From Clostridia bacterium (lineage in GTDB: Bacteria; Bacillota; Clostridia; Oscillospirales; Acutalibacteraceae): a DNA stretch of 56,719 nucleotides. Positions 25,871 through 35,093 of this stretch are shown here, piece after piece (positions within the stretch are counted from its first letter, which is position 1; every line of letters starts with the position of its first letter). Under the pieces are notes generated by a model. The model saw only the letters and a list, made by a program, of their open reading frames with translations, did no database searches and was not told the origin of the DNA. A program made the translations under genes and the position numbers. The stretch is taken from contig JAGAMK010000014.1 in NCBI GenBank assembly GCA_017624735.1, positions 1 through 56,719 of the forward strand, written 5' to 3'.

Positions 25871-26992
25871 ATGCTTCAATTTGAAGAACTGAAATTAAGA
25901 CTTATTGCTCATGAAGAAGAACTTTCCAACCTTGCAGAAGCATTAGGTCTTGAAAAAATGAAAAGTGAAATTGCAAATCTTGAAGAGCAACAAGCTCAGG
26001 AAGGCTTTTGGGATGATATCCAGAATTCACAGAAGATTTTGCAAAGAACAAGTGTATTGAAAAATAAGGTTTCTGCTTATGAAAGATTGAAGGCAGATTA
26101 CGATGATGCTCTTGTAATGATTGAACTTGCAGACGAAGAAGAGGATGAAAGTCTTGTTGATGAGTGTACACAGGGTGTAGAAAAGTTTGAAAAAGACCTT
26201 GATGCACAAACTCTTTCAACGCTTCTTACAGGTGAATATGACTCAAAGAATGCTATTCTTACATTCCATGCAGGTGCAGGTGGCACAGAGGCTCAGGACT
26301 GGGCACAAATGCTTTTCAGAATGTATAATCGTTGGGGAGAACGTCACGGCTACAAGGTTTCAACCCTTGACTATCTTGATGGTGACGAGGCAGGACTTAA
26401 ATCTGCTTGTATTCTTATTGAGGGTGAAAATGCGTACGGATTTATGAAGAGCGAAGCGGGTATTCATCGTCTTGTTCGTGTTTCTCCATTTGACGCATCA
26501 GGCAGAAGACACACATCATTTGCATCGCTTGAAGTTATGCCAGAAATCGACGAAGATACAAATGTTGATATTAACCCTGACGATATTGAAATGGCAGTTT
26601 ATCGTGCAAGTGGTGCCGGTGGACAGAAAGTTAACAAAACATCTTCAGCTGTTCGTCTTACTCATAAGCCAACAGGTATTGTTGTTTCTTGTCAGGTTGA
26701 ACGCAGCCAGCATCAGAACCGTGAAGTTGCTATGACAATGCTTAAATCAAAGCTTATTGAGATTAAAGAGCGTGAGCATTTGGCAAAGATTGAAGATATT
26801 AAGGGCGACCATAAGGAAATTGCATGGGGTAGCCAGATTCGTTCCTATGTGTTTATGCCTTACACTCTTGCAAAGGACCACAGAACATCATTTGAAAATG
26901 GTAATATCAATGCCGTTATGGATGGCGATATTGACGGATTTATCAATGCATATCTTAAAATGCAGTCACAGAAGAATCTTGAAAACAGTTAA
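25871..26992 (+). CDS. prfB: Peptide chain release factor 2
   Basis: 373 aa. Contains the S-P-F tripeptide (205-207) that reads UGA/UAA stop codons and the G-G-Q motif (250-252) that triggers peptide release at the ribosomal peptidyl-transferase centre, preceded by the typical R-A-S-G-A. AGTGAGGA before the ATG is the ribosome binding site. The frame is continuous from the first codon: the in-frame UGA and +1 frameshift site found near codon 25 in many bacteria is absent, so the usual autoregulation by frameshifting cannot operate here. Confidence 0.97.
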   Translation: MLQFEELKLRLIAHEEELSNLAEALGLEKMKSEIANLEEQQAQEGFWDDIQNSQKILQRTSVLKNKVSAYERLKADYDDALVMIELADEEEDESLVDECTQGVEKFEKDLDAQTLSTLLTGEYDSKNAILTFHAGAGGTEAQDWAQMLFRMYNRWGERHGYKVSTLDYLDGDEAGLKSACILIEGENAYGFMKSEAGIHRLVRVSPFDASGRRHTSFASLEVMPEIDEDTNVDINPDDIEMAVYRASGAGGQKVNKTSSAVRLTHKPTGIVVSCQVERSQHQNREVAMTMLKSKLIEIKEREHLAKIEDIKGDHKEIAWGSQIRSYVFMPYTLAKDHRTSFENGNINAVMDGDIDGFINAYLKMQSQKNLENS

Positions 26993-26999
26993 CTGTGGT

Positions 27000-27029
27000 T
27001 TGACAAGCACAACATTAATGTGATATATT
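27000..27029 (+). promoter_or_regulatory. Promoter of the 27062 gene
   Basis: Perfect -35 TTGACA (27000-27005). The -10 is GATATA with extended TG (16-bp spacer) or TATATT (27024-27029, 18-bp spacer). Confidence 0.7.
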
Positions 27030-27061
27030 TAATTAATAAAATAAAAAGGTGATGATTAACA

Positions 27062-27682
27062 ATGGATACAAATTCACTTGCAGGAGTACTTGGTGTTGTT
27101 TCTGCGTCGGCAACCGCAATTGTGCTTATTGCAATAACAAACTATGTATTGGCATCAATTGGATATATGAAAATAGCAAAACGTAGAGAAATAAAAAATG
27201 CCGGACTTGTGTGGGTGCCAATTGCAAGAAACTGGACAATTGGTGCCATATCAGATAATTATGATGAGATTAATGGCATTAAGAGAAGAATTAAGGTTTT
27301 TCTTGTTGTTTTCTCCGTTATTAAGATAGCAATTTCAATAGCGGCGGGCTCCTATATTGGTATGTTGATGCCATATATAATTGAATATGGTTTGGACTTG
27401 TTTACATATGATATAGGAAACACAATGCTTCTCATTCCAGTTGCATTTGAAGTTTTAGGATTTGCCATAGCGTGTATAATCTATAAAGTGTGCTATGTAA
27501 TTGCACTATATAAGACCTTTGAATCAACAGAAATAAAAAAGAGTTTAATCTTTACAATTTTAAGCACAGTATTACCTTTTGCTTCTGGTTTGTTTATTTT
27601 CTTATCAAGAGAAAAAGACAGTTTTAGCAAGAATATGGTAATTGAAGACCGTGTAGAAATAGAAAATAAAGAAATACAATAA
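27062..27682 (+). CDS. Hypothetical membrane protein
   Basis: 206 aa with four or five membrane helices (about 7-34, 76-100, 118-148 and 158-180) and a charged C-terminal tail. A cytoplasmic loop R-x-E-I-K-N-A-G-L-V-W-V-P-I-A-R-N-W follows helix 1; such I-P-x-x-N/W segments are common in small clostridial membrane proteins of unknown function. AAAGGTGA lies before the ATG. It is monocistronic, with its own promoter and terminator. Family not recognised. Confidence 0.75.
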   Translation: MDTNSLAGVLGVVSASATAIVLIAITNYVLASIGYMKIAKRREIKNAGLVWVPIARNWTIGAISDNYDEINGIKRRIKVFLVVFSVIKIAISIAAGSYIGMLMPYIIEYGLDLFTYDIGNTMLLIPVAFEVLGFAIACIIYKVCYVIALYKTFESTEIKKSLIFTILSTVLPFASGLFIFLSREKDSFSKNMVIEDRVEIENKEIQ

Positions 27683-27692
27683 ACAAAAGATA

Positions 27693-27725
27693 AACAGAGC
27701 ATCTCAATTTGAGATGCTCTGTTTT
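27693..27725. terminator. Bidirectional terminator between convergent genes
   Basis: ACAGAGCATCTC and GAGATGCTCTGT form a near-perfect 12-bp stem with T-rich tails on both strands (GTTTTTATG on plus, GTTTATCTTTTG on minus). It serves the 27062 gene and the minus-strand operon ending at 27745. Confidence 0.92.
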
Positions 27726-27744
27726 TATGCGTTTATAATTATCC

Positions 27745-28449
27745 TTATTTCTTTATTGATTTCTTTTCAGCTTCATCACTTGCATTAACAAGTAAAACAC
27801 ATAATGACCAAAGGCAAATGCCGAGCATTATGAACATTACTGAGAAGAAAGCTTCTCGTGGGCTGATTGCCGTTATTTTTCCAATATACTGTAACGCAAG
27901 AGAACCTAAGATGTTGTTTACCTTGAAAAGTTCAGGAAGCGAAACAGTTCCGTCAATGATTGGCTTTGCAAAGGCTTCGTTGAAGATTCCAAGAGAGATA
28001 AGTGTTGAAACAAATCCCGCAGCAGAAATGCCTGCAATCGCTTTGATATTTCTAGAAAAAGCGGCAAACCCGATTACTACAAGACCAAGCACAAGTGCCA
28101 AAGCAAGGAAACCAGCCGCAATAATTGCAGGCCTGAAATGTTCATAACTCCAAATATTAACAGAAGCATCTCCACTGCCAAAGCTTGAAAGTGTATCAAT
28201 TAATTCAGGAAGTTTTGCGAGAGAAATTTCTTCGTAGGTAACACCTAATTCAGGGTTATCGTTTTGTGTAAGAGACCCCCAAAGATTTGCAATTTGAGTA
28301 TGGTCCATTTGAACATAAATCATATTTGCGAAATAGCAGAGAGGGAACATAGCCATTGCCATAATTATTGTTATGACTTTATACATAATGTCAAACCCTG
28401 TGAGTTTTTCTTTTTTCTTTAAAGACTTAGTTTGTTTAGCATTACTCAT
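27745..28449 (-). CDS. Hypothetical membrane protein, last gene of the gltX-glnS operon
   Basis: 234 aa from ATG 28449 (AGGGTG 6 bases upstream); an in-frame GTG at 28458 overlaps that site. A lysine-rich start is followed by membrane helices at about 20-44, 106-130, 134-155 and 198-222, with an external loop of about 60 residues between the first two. It begins 15 bases after the glnS stop codon, so it should be cotranscribed with the synthetases. I do not recognise the family. Confidence 0.75.
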   Translation of the reverse strand: MSNAKQTKSLKKKEKLTGFDIMYKVITIIMAMAMFPLCYFANMIYVQMDHTQIANLWGSLTQNDNPELGVTYEEISLAKLPELIDTLSSFGSGDASVNIWSYEHFRPAIIAAGFLALALVLGLVVIGFAAFSRNIKAIAGISAAGFVSTLISLGIFNEAFAKPIIDGTVSLPELFKVNNILGSLALQYIGKITAISPREAFFSVMFIMLGICLWSLCVLLVNASDEAEKKSIKK

Positions 28450-28464
28450 ATTTGTCACCCTACC

Positions 28465-30126
28465 TTATTTTCCCCATGATGAGTTAAGCTGTACTGTTCT
28501 GTTGAACACAACATTATCATCAGTTGAGGTGATATCTACACAGAAGTAGCCCTGACGCATAAATTGGAATGTATCTCCAACCTTAAGACCATCTTTAAGG
28601 CCACCTTCAACAAGGCAATCTTTAAGAATAATAAGGGATTCAGGATTAAGATTTTCTGTGAATGCTCCTGCACTTTCGTCAGATGGATTTTCTTTATTGA
28701 AAAGTCTGTCATAAAGACGAACTTCTGCTTTGAATGAGTCTGCTTCACTTACCCAATGGAGTGTACCCTTAACCTTTCTTCCGTCAGGTGAGTTACCACC
28801 ACGGCTTTCGGGGTCATAAGTACAGTGAACACAAGTTACATTACCATTTTCATCTGCATCGTATCCAACACACTTAACAAAATATGCGCTTTTAAGACGA
28901 ACTTCATTACCTGGGAAAAGTCTGAAATACTTTTTAACAGGCTCAACCATAAAGTCTTCCTGCTCAACATAGAGTGTTTTACCAAAAGTAACTTTTCTTG
29001 TTCCCATTTCAGGATGGTCCGGATGAATTTCAACGTCGAGAGTTTCTGTTTGTCCTTCGGGATAGTTATCAATAACAACCTTTAATGGGCGAAGAACTGC
29101 CATTGCACGTGGAGCATTTGCATTGAGTTCGTCACGAACACAAGATTCCAAAAGACCATAGTCAACAACTGAATAAGCCTTTGAAACACCAATTTTTTCG
29201 CAGAAATTACGAATTGCAGCTGCCGGATAACCACGTCTTCTCATACCGCTGAGAGTTGCCATTCTTGGGTCATTCCAACCGTCAACAATACCTTCGTTCA
29301 CAAGTGCCAAGCACTTTCTTTTACTTGTAAGACAGTAGTTAAGGTTAAGACGAGCAAACTCGATTTGTCTTGGTGGAGTTGGAATGTCAAGTGCCTGTAA
29401 GAACCAGTCGTAAAGTGGTCTGTGGTTTTCAAATTCAAGTGAGCAAAGTGAGTGTGTAACACCTTCTTTAGCATCTGACAACGGATGAGCAAAGTCATAC
29501 ATTGGGTAAACACACCATTTATCGCCTGTCTGGTGATGTGGCACATGAGCAATTCTGTAAATAACAGGGTCACGCATATTGATGTTAGCGGCAGCCATAT
29601 CAATCTTTGCACGAAGAACTCTTGCACCGTTAGGGAATTCTCCGTCAGTCATTCTCTTGAATAAATCAAGGTTTTCTTCAATGCTTCTTTCACGATAAGG
29701 GCTGTTTTTACCAGGCTCTGTAAGAGTGCCGCGATATTCTCTGATTTCATCAGCAGAAAGGTCGTCTACATAAGCAAGACCTTTTTCGATGAGTTTTACT
29801 GCACATTCATAGATGAAATCAAAATAGCTTGATGCGAAAAGGCACTTGTTCCACTTGAAGCCAAGCCATTCGATGTCTTCTTTAATAGCATCAACATATT
29901 CTGTATCTTCTTTTTGAGGATTAGTGTCATCAAGACGAAGATTACATTCGCCCTTATACTTTTTACTTGTTGCAAAGTTAATGCAGATAGCCTTTGCGTG
30001 ACCGATATGAAGATAACCGTTTGGTTCAGGTGGGAAACGAGTCTGTACTTTATTGTACACACCATTTTCCAAATCTTCATCAATGAAGTCGTGAATAAAA
30101 TTTGAAATCTTTGTTACTTCTTCCAT
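28465..30126 (-). CDS. glnS: Glutaminyl-tRNA synthetase
   Basis: 553 aa class I synthetase. [12 protein letters not shown] (HIGH at 40-43) and the KMSKS-type loop T-S-K-R-K (267-271) frame the catalytic core, followed by the two beta-barrels of the anticodon-binding part. It charges tRNA-Gln directly, so this organism need not rely on the GatCAB amidotransferase route for Gln-tRNA. It lies 15 bases after gltX in the same operon. Confidence 0.96.
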   Translation of the reverse strand: MEEVTKISNFIHDFIDEDLENGVYNKVQTRFPPEPNGYLHIGHAKAICINFATSKKYKGECNLRLDDTNPQKEDTEYVDAIKEDIEWLGFKWNKCLFASSYFDFIYECAVKLIEKGLAYVDDLSADEIREYRGTLTEPGKNSPYRERSIEENLDLFKRMTDGEFPNGARVLRAKIDMAAANINMRDPVIYRIAHVPHHQTGDKWCVYPMYDFAHPLSDAKEGVTHSLCSLEFENHRPLYDWFLQALDIPTPPRQIEFARLNLNYCLTSKRKCLALVNEGIVDGWNDPRMATLSGMRRRGYPAAAIRNFCEKIGVSKAYSVVDYGLLESCVRDELNANAPRAMAVLRPLKVVIDNYPEGQTETLDVEIHPDHPEMGTRKVTFGKTLYVEQEDFMVEPVKKYFRLFPGNEVRLKSAYFVKCVGYDADENGNVTCVHCTYDPESRGGNSPDGRKVKGTLHWVSEADSFKAEVRLYDRLFNKENPSDESAGAFTENLNPESLIILKDCLVEGGLKDGLKVGDTFQFMRQGYFCVDITSTDDNVVFNRTVQLNSSWGK

Positions 30127-30141
30127 TGTTTTGCGCCCTCT

Positions 30142-31797
30142 TTATGCTTTATATGAATTTATTGTGTTATCAATTCTGTTCATTACTTCGTCCACACCTA
30201 AAATTTGCATAATGTAATACAAATCAGGAGTGTTTGTGCGAGAAGTAATTGCAATACGAATAACAGTTGAAACATCACCCACGTGGCCTTTGAAGGCATC
30301 CGGATTCTGTTTGTATTCCTTAACATTTGGAGTAAATCCACAAGCAGAGCAAAGCTCTTTGATTTTGTTAAACCATTCTTCCTTGCCGTCGTTTGCTGAA
30401 TAAACTTCTTTATATTTTGTAAGAATTTCTATTGCATCATCTTTTTTGATATGTTCGGGGAGTGTGCTGTCTGCATCATAAAGCTCATTGTAAAAATATG
30501 AAACATAATTTTCCACTTCTTCCCAACATGCAATATCTTTTCTTGGTTTTGGATTATCACGGTCAATGTTTAAAATTGCCGTTGCTTTTTCTTTATCGTC
30601 AACAAAGAGTGCATAAAGAACTTCATTGTAATCCATAGCCCAATCTGTAACGAGCTTATAAACTTGCTTTGCGGTCATAACAGAGATAACATTTTTTGAT
30701 ACATCGTTGAATTTAACCATATCAAAAAGTGCACCTGAAACACTCATCTTTTTAAGATTGAATGGGAATTTACTGATATCTTCTGTTTTATTAGCCTTTC
30801 TCCACTCTTCAAAGTTAGAGTTGAGAATTGTAAGCATATATTCTTTAACAGAAGCCTCGGGATAACCTTTTTCAATGTAGTAAGAAACATTTGCCTCAGG
30901 GTCTTTTCTCTTTGAAAGTTTACGCTTGCCACCATTTTCTTCTTTCATGATTGGAGCAATATGAGCGTATTTAAGAGGTTTGTTGCCAAGTGCTCTAAAA
31001 AGTTCGATATGAACAGGCACGGATGCAATCCACTCGTCACCACGTACAACATGCGTTGTTCTCATAAGGTGGTCATCAACGGCATGAGCAAAGTGATAAG
31101 TTGGAATGCCGTCTGCCTTTAAAACAACAACATCATTCACGTTTTCACTCATTTCAATTTTGCCCTTAATCATATCTTCAAACTTGATTTTTCTCTGTAT
31201 GTCACCTGTTGAACGAAGACGAACAGTAAATGGAACACCTGCGTTGACTTTTTCAATGATTTCTTCGTCGGTAAGGTCACGGCATTTTGCATAAGAGCCA
31301 TAATAACCCTTGATGTCTTCATTTTCCTGCTTTGCACGAATTTCATCCAGGTCTTCAGGAGTGCAGAAACAAGGATAAGCCTTGCCTTCTTCCATAAGCT
31401 TCTTTGCAAAAGCACGGTAGATTTCTCTGCGGTGACTTTGTGTGTAAGGACCATAGTTACCGTATTCGACATTGTAACCCGTTACACCTTCGTCGGGAGC
31501 AACACCGAAAGCACGAAGTCCTGTTACAATACCTGTAACACCGTCTTCAACTTCACGTTTTTTGTCAGTATCTTCAATGCGGAGCATAAACACACCATTT
31601 GTTGTGTCCGCAGTAAGCTTTGATGCAAAACCCGCGTAAAGTCCGCCAAAGTGGAGATATCCCGTTGGACTTGGAGCAAATCTTGTTACTCTTGCACCTT
31701 CGGGTAAATCTCTTGCAGGGTAGAGTTCTTCATAATATTCTGTGGACTTGTCCACATCATTAAAAATTAAATCAGCAATTTTTTTGCAGTCTGTCAT
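30142..31797 (-). CDS. gltX: Glutamyl-tRNA synthetase
   Basis: 551 aa class I synthetase. R-F-A-P-S-P-T-G-Y-L-H-F-G-G (HFGG at 49-52, the HIGH equivalent) and K-L-S-K-R-K (293-298, KMSKS equivalent) are both present, as is the R-I-E-D-T-D motif typical of GluRS. The C-terminal half is the helical anticodon-binding region. The form is longer than the usual 470-490 aa, with an N-terminal extension of about 35 residues before the Rossmann fold. It is directly upstream of glnS. Confidence 0.95.
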   Translation of the reverse strand: MTDCKKIADLIFNDVDKSTEYYEELYPARDLPEGARVTRFAPSPTGYLHFGGLYAGFASKLTADTTNGVFMLRIEDTDKKREVEDGVTGIVTGLRAFGVAPDEGVTGYNVEYGNYGPYTQSHRREIYRAFAKKLMEEGKAYPCFCTPEDLDEIRAKQENEDIKGYYGSYAKCRDLTDEEIIEKVNAGVPFTVRLRSTGDIQRKIKFEDMIKGKIEMSENVNDVVVLKADGIPTYHFAHAVDDHLMRTTHVVRGDEWIASVPVHIELFRALGNKPLKYAHIAPIMKEENGGKRKLSKRKDPEANVSYYIEKGYPEASVKEYMLTILNSNFEEWRKANKTEDISKFPFNLKKMSVSGALFDMVKFNDVSKNVISVMTAKQVYKLVTDWAMDYNEVLYALFVDDKEKATAILNIDRDNPKPRKDIACWEEVENYVSYFYNELYDADSTLPEHIKKDDAIEILTKYKEVYSANDGKEEWFNKIKELCSACGFTPNVKEYKQNPDAFKGHVGDVSTVIRIAITSRTNTPDLYYIMQILGVDEVMNRIDNTINSYKA

Positions 31798-31811
31798 TTT
31801 TTTACCTCTTC

Positions 31812-31839
31812 GTAGGGGTCGGCATCCTCGACGACCCGT
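31812..31839. repeat. Small palindromic repeat between gltX and the DUF2750 gene
   Basis: GGGTCG (31816-31821) and CGACCC (31832-31837) inverted arms, in the 45-base gap upstream of gltX on the minus strand. Confidence 0.5.
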
Positions 31840-31842
31840 GAA

Positions 31843-32199
31843 TTATTCAACCAAGATTAATTCTTCTTGTATATCGTTAAAAATCTTATTTGCATCTGCC
31901 CAATAAGCATCTTTTCCGTTATAGAAAACTAAAAATCCAATATTATTATCAAGCATTTCTTTGCAACGTTCACAGAAATCGTGTATTTCTATTGATACAG
32001 CAGTATCTCCATCAGCAAACATTTCTGCAAATTGTTTTTTTGACCATACAAGTAAGTTAGTATAATTTTCATCATTGTAAGTTGCATAACCATCTTCGCT
32101 TGATAAAAGCCAAACTTCTTCACGGTCAACAACCGTACTTATGAAATTTCTATATCTTTTTTCGGGTGAGGCAGATAAAAGTCCTTCATTTCGGTTCAT
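31843..32199 (-). CDS. DUF2750 domain protein
   Basis: 118 aa from ATG 32199. The frame continues upstream to 32256, but that part is translated from a palindromic repeat and is unlikely to be coding. The match to DUF2750 rests on the R-Y-R-N-F-I-S-T-V-V-D-R-E-E-V-W-L-L opening, then a D-G-Y-A turn and a W-S-K-K-Q-F-A-E-M segment followed by an acidic C terminus. Family function is unknown. The ribosome binding site is weak (TGAAG). It sits between gdpD and gltX in the minus-strand operon, with palindromic repeats in both flanking gaps. Confidence 0.75.
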   Translation of the reverse strand: MNRNEGLLSASPEKRYRNFISTVVDREEVWLLSSEDGYATYNDENYTNLLVWSKKQFAEMFADGDTAVSIEIHDFCERCKEMLDNNIGFLVFYNGKDAYWADANKIFNDIQEELILVE

Positions 32200-32225
32200 T
32201 TTTATCTTCACATCAATTCTTGATA

Positions 32226-32253
32226 TACGGGCGGGCACGGAGACCCGCCCGTA
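32226..32253. repeat. Perfect 10-bp palindromic repeat
   Basis: TACGGGCGGG (32226-32235) and CCCGCCCGTA (32244-32253) with an 8-base loop. It is much more GC-rich than its surroundings, and lies between gdpD and the DUF2750 gene. On the minus strand it is followed by few T residues, so termination would be weak. Confidence 0.7.
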
Positions 32254-32275
32254 CAAATTTTGTTATATGTTTTAT

Positions 32276-33139
32276 TTATTCAGGAAGGATTGCATTTGTT
32301 GTGATGTATTTAACGCCGTGGTCGAGCATTAAGTTAAGCATTTCTGCTGTGTCAACTGTCCAACAAGCAGCAGTAAGCTGGTTATCGTGAATTTTCTGAA
32401 TCATTTCAGGATTCTTTGCCACTTTCTTTGCTTCAAATGCAACACCAAAGCCGTTTTCAATGCATTCAAGAAGCTGTTCATCCTTAATGTTATGAACAAG
32501 AAGCCAAAGTGTCATATTTGGTGAAAGTCGCTTAAACTCACGAAGGACGGATGCGTGGAATGAAATAAGAATAACATCATCTTCAATATCATAAGCACGG
32601 ATAATATCAAGAAGACTCTTTACTTTTTCAATACGCTTGTCCTTAACCTCAATCATAGGCTTAATGTTTGCTTCTTTACAGATTTCAATATATTCTTCAA
32701 CAAGGCAAACACCTGCATTTGGATAGTTCTCAATGTTTGCTCCGTTTGTGAATTTAACCTTTTTAAGGTCCTCGTATGACCAGTTTTTAACGTCGCCCTT
32801 TTCTTCTGCCATTGACTGGAGCATATAGTCGTGAATAATTACCCATTTACCATCAGTTGTACAGTGAACGTCACACTCGAGAGCGTAGTAGTTATATTTT
32901 GCAGCCTCTTTAAAAGCTTCAATTGTATTTTCGGGCACAATTGATGAAAGACCTCGATGTGCTGTAAAATGAACATCGGACAAATCTTTATTGGTAGCTT
33001 GTACAGATGGAAGAGTTTCTTTTGCTTTCTTTTCCCCATATCGGATTTCAGTATAAGCTTTTCTGAGTGCAATAGCAAGAGCAGCAGGAACTGCTAATCC
33101 GACACCGAGCTTCAACCATTTTTTTGTAGAGTTTTTCAT
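32276..33139 (-). CDS. Membrane-anchored glycerophosphodiester phosphodiesterase
   Basis: 287 aa. One hydrophobic helix (about 9-26) anchors a GDPD domain with the conserved active site: H61-R62-G, E70-N-T, E88-x-D90 (Ca2+ ligands) and H103-D104. The domain hydrolyses glycerophosphodiesters to glycerol-3-phosphate and an alcohol; it may work on lipid head groups or polyglycerol-phosphate polymers. GAAGGTGGACGG precedes the ATG. It is first gene of the minus-strand operon leading to gltX and glnS and has its own promoter, divergent from the M23 operon. Confidence 0.92.
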   Translation of the reverse strand: MKNSTKKWLKLGVGLAVPAALAIALRKAYTEIRYGEKKAKETLPSVQATNKDLSDVHFTAHRGLSSIVPENTIEAFKEAAKYNYYALECDVHCTTDGKWVIIHDYMLQSMAEEKGDVKNWSYEDLKKVKFTNGANIENYPNAGVCLVEEYIEICKEANIKPMIEVKDKRIEKVKSLLDIIRAYDIEDDVILISFHASVLREFKRLSPNMTLWLLVHNIKDEQLLECIENGFGVAFEAKKVAKNPEMIQKIHDNQLTAACWTVDTAEMLNLMLDHGVKYITTNAILPE

Positions 33140-33181
33140 AGTCCGTCCACCTTCATTTTTTATTAATCACAATTATAGAAT

Positions 33182-33210
33182 ATTATACTATATAATTAGA
33201 AAAAAGTAAA
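33182..33210 (-). promoter_or_regulatory. gdpD promoter
   Basis: On the minus strand TTTACT (33205-33210), 17-bp spacer, perfect TATAAT (33182-33187). Confidence 0.7.
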
Positions 33211-33274
33211 CTCTATATTTGCAAAAATTACATCAAGTTTTTGAAAGGGAAATATAGTCAAAACCTATATGAAC

Positions 33275-33303
33275 TTGCGTTTTTTTAGCATGTGTGATAT
33301 AAT
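33275..33303 (+). promoter_or_regulatory. Promoter of the M23-HprK-PqqD-ABC operon
   Basis: TTGCGT (33275-33280), 17-bp spacer, perfect extended -10 TGATATAAT (hexamer 33298-33303), 62 bases before the M23 gene start. Confidence 0.85.
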
Positions 33304-33365
33304 ACACAGAGAATGGCTTATTATGAGTAATTATGTAGATTTTTAGGAAAGGAGCGATAACAGTT

Positions 33366-35081
33366 ATGGAATTTCTGGAAATGCTGTATGATGCAATATA
33401 CTTTGTTGGAATACAGACATTGAGATACGGAAAAAGATTTTTAAGATGGCTGTTGTCGCTGATTTTAAAACCAATTAAGGCTATTAGCACAATGTTGATA
33501 ACATTGGCAATTATTATCAATAAATATGCCTTAAAAACATTTCGTAAGACTGTGAATGAGATTAAAAATCTTATTGCTGATGCGAAAGAAGTATTCTCAA
33601 AAAAATCAAAGGATTATGAAAAAAAAGAAAAGAAAAAATTATCTTATTATGTTTCCGTAGCGGTAAAAAAATATAAGACTGCGTTCACTTATACAATGAA
33701 TCTTGTAATACCGGCTGTTTCACTTGTTTTGCTTTTGAATGTGGTGGGACTCTGGTCAGAAACAAAATTTGCGTTACAAATTAGTTACAAGGATGAAGTA
33801 ATCGGATATGTACAGAATGAGGATGTGTACAAAGAGGCAAGAAAACTTGCGTATGACCGTCTTGATACAGGGACAAATACACTGACGATTGATGGTGATA
33901 ATTCTCAAAAAACACCGATTATTAACACTCCTGAATATAAGATTGTTCCGGTAAAACGAAGCCAGATAAACACAGCGACAGAAATATGTGATAAGCTTAT
34001 TGAAAAATCTAATAGTAAAATCACAAATGCCTGTGGAGTTTATATTGATGGAGAATTCGTTTGTGCAGTAAAAAATGAGACAGATGCTTTGAGCGTTTTT
34101 GATACAATTTTGTCGGAAAATGAAACCGGCGATGCAAATGCAGTTGTAAGCTTTGTGGAAAATATCGACTATATTCAAGGTCTTTATCCTGACAACGAAA
34201 ACACAATTAAGGATGCTGCTTTCTTGCAACAAAAACTCAAAACAAACAAGCGAGATGCAAAATACTATACCGTTTTAGACGGCGATACTCTTTCTAAAGT
34301 TGCCGAGAAATTCGAGTTGTCAGCTTCATATATATCGGAATTAAATCCTCATATCACAGAGGATTTGCTTCCAGGAGAGAATCTTCTTGTGCAAAAGGAA
34401 GAAAAATATATACAGGTACAAACAACCAAGACTGAATATAGCGAAGTTGAAATACCTTTTGAAACTATAAAGATTAATACAGACACTCTCTATATAGGTG
34501 ATAGCAGAACAGTTACCAAAGGTCAAAAAGGATTGGAAAAAGTTACCCAATTGGTTACATATATCGATGGGGCTGTTGTTTCTTCAAGAGAGGTTTCCAG
34601 AACGGTTGTTAAGGAGTCTGTAAGTGAAAAGATTCATGTGGGAACAAAAAAGAGTCCATATTCTTCAGGTGGAGCAGTATCCTTTGGTGGTAAGTTTGTT
34701 TGGCCCGCAATAGGTGCTTTTGAAATTTCATCATATTATGGTGCTCGTGATTTGGGCGATGGATGGCACGACGGAATTGATATTGTGCGACCGGGCGGAA
34801 GTACAGGTTGTACCATTATTGCTGCAGAAAGCGGAACAGTTGTTCATGCAGGTTGGAAAAACACTGCAGGATATGCAGTTATCATTGACCACGGAAACGG
34901 AATTCAAACTCGTTATTATCACATGAAGCAGGGTTCAATTGTTGTGTCAGCAGGGCAGAAAGTTTCCCGAGGACAACCAATTGGACAAATAGGTGCAACT
35001 GGATTTGTAACAGGTCCTCATCTTCATTTTGAAGTGAGAGTAAATGGTAAGGGCGTTAATCCGCTACCATATTTAAAATAA
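33366..35081 (+). CDS. Membrane-anchored LysM-G5-M23 cell-wall endopeptidase
   Basis: 571 aa. A long basic/amphipathic N terminus with a hydrophobic stretch (about 26-51) is followed by a clear membrane helix at about 108-128. Outside lie a helical linker, a LysM domain (about 299-343), a G5 domain (about 349-425) and a C-terminal LytM/M23 peptidase (about 445-571). Zinc ligands and catalytic residues are H468-x3-D472, H552-x-H554 and H519. It should cut peptidoglycan cross-bridges at the cell surface. Thirteen bases separate it from the HPr-kinase-like gene, which places a wall hydrolase at the head of a peptide-processing-like operon. Confidence 0.92.
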   Translation: MEFLEMLYDAIYFVGIQTLRYGKRFLRWLLSLILKPIKAISTMLITLAIIINKYALKTFRKTVNEIKNLIADAKEVFSKKSKDYEKKEKKKLSYYVSVAVKKYKTAFTYTMNLVIPAVSLVLLLNVVGLWSETKFALQISYKDEVIGYVQNEDVYKEARKLAYDRLDTGTNTLTIDGDNSQKTPIINTPEYKIVPVKRSQINTATEICDKLIEKSNSKITNACGVYIDGEFVCAVKNETDALSVFDTILSENETGDANAVVSFVENIDYIQGLYPDNENTIKDAAFLQQKLKTNKRDAKYYTVLDGDTLSKVAEKFELSASYISELNPHITEDLLPGENLLVQKEEKYIQVQTTKTEYSEVEIPFETIKINTDTLYIGDSRTVTKGQKGLEKVTQLVTYIDGAVVSSREVSRTVVKESVSEKIHVGTKKSPYSSGGAVSFGGKFVWPAIGAFEISSYYGARDLGDGWHDGIDIVRPGGSTGCTIIAAESGTVVHAGWKNTAGYAVIIDHGNGIQTRYYHMKQGSIVVSAGQKVSRGQPIGQIGATGFVTGPHLHFEVRVNGKGVNPLPYLK

Positions 35082-35093
35082 GGTAGGGTAAAA

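Noticed and set aside
25871-25960. Programmed frameshift in prfB
   Set aside because: The frame is continuous and no CUU-UGA site is present.
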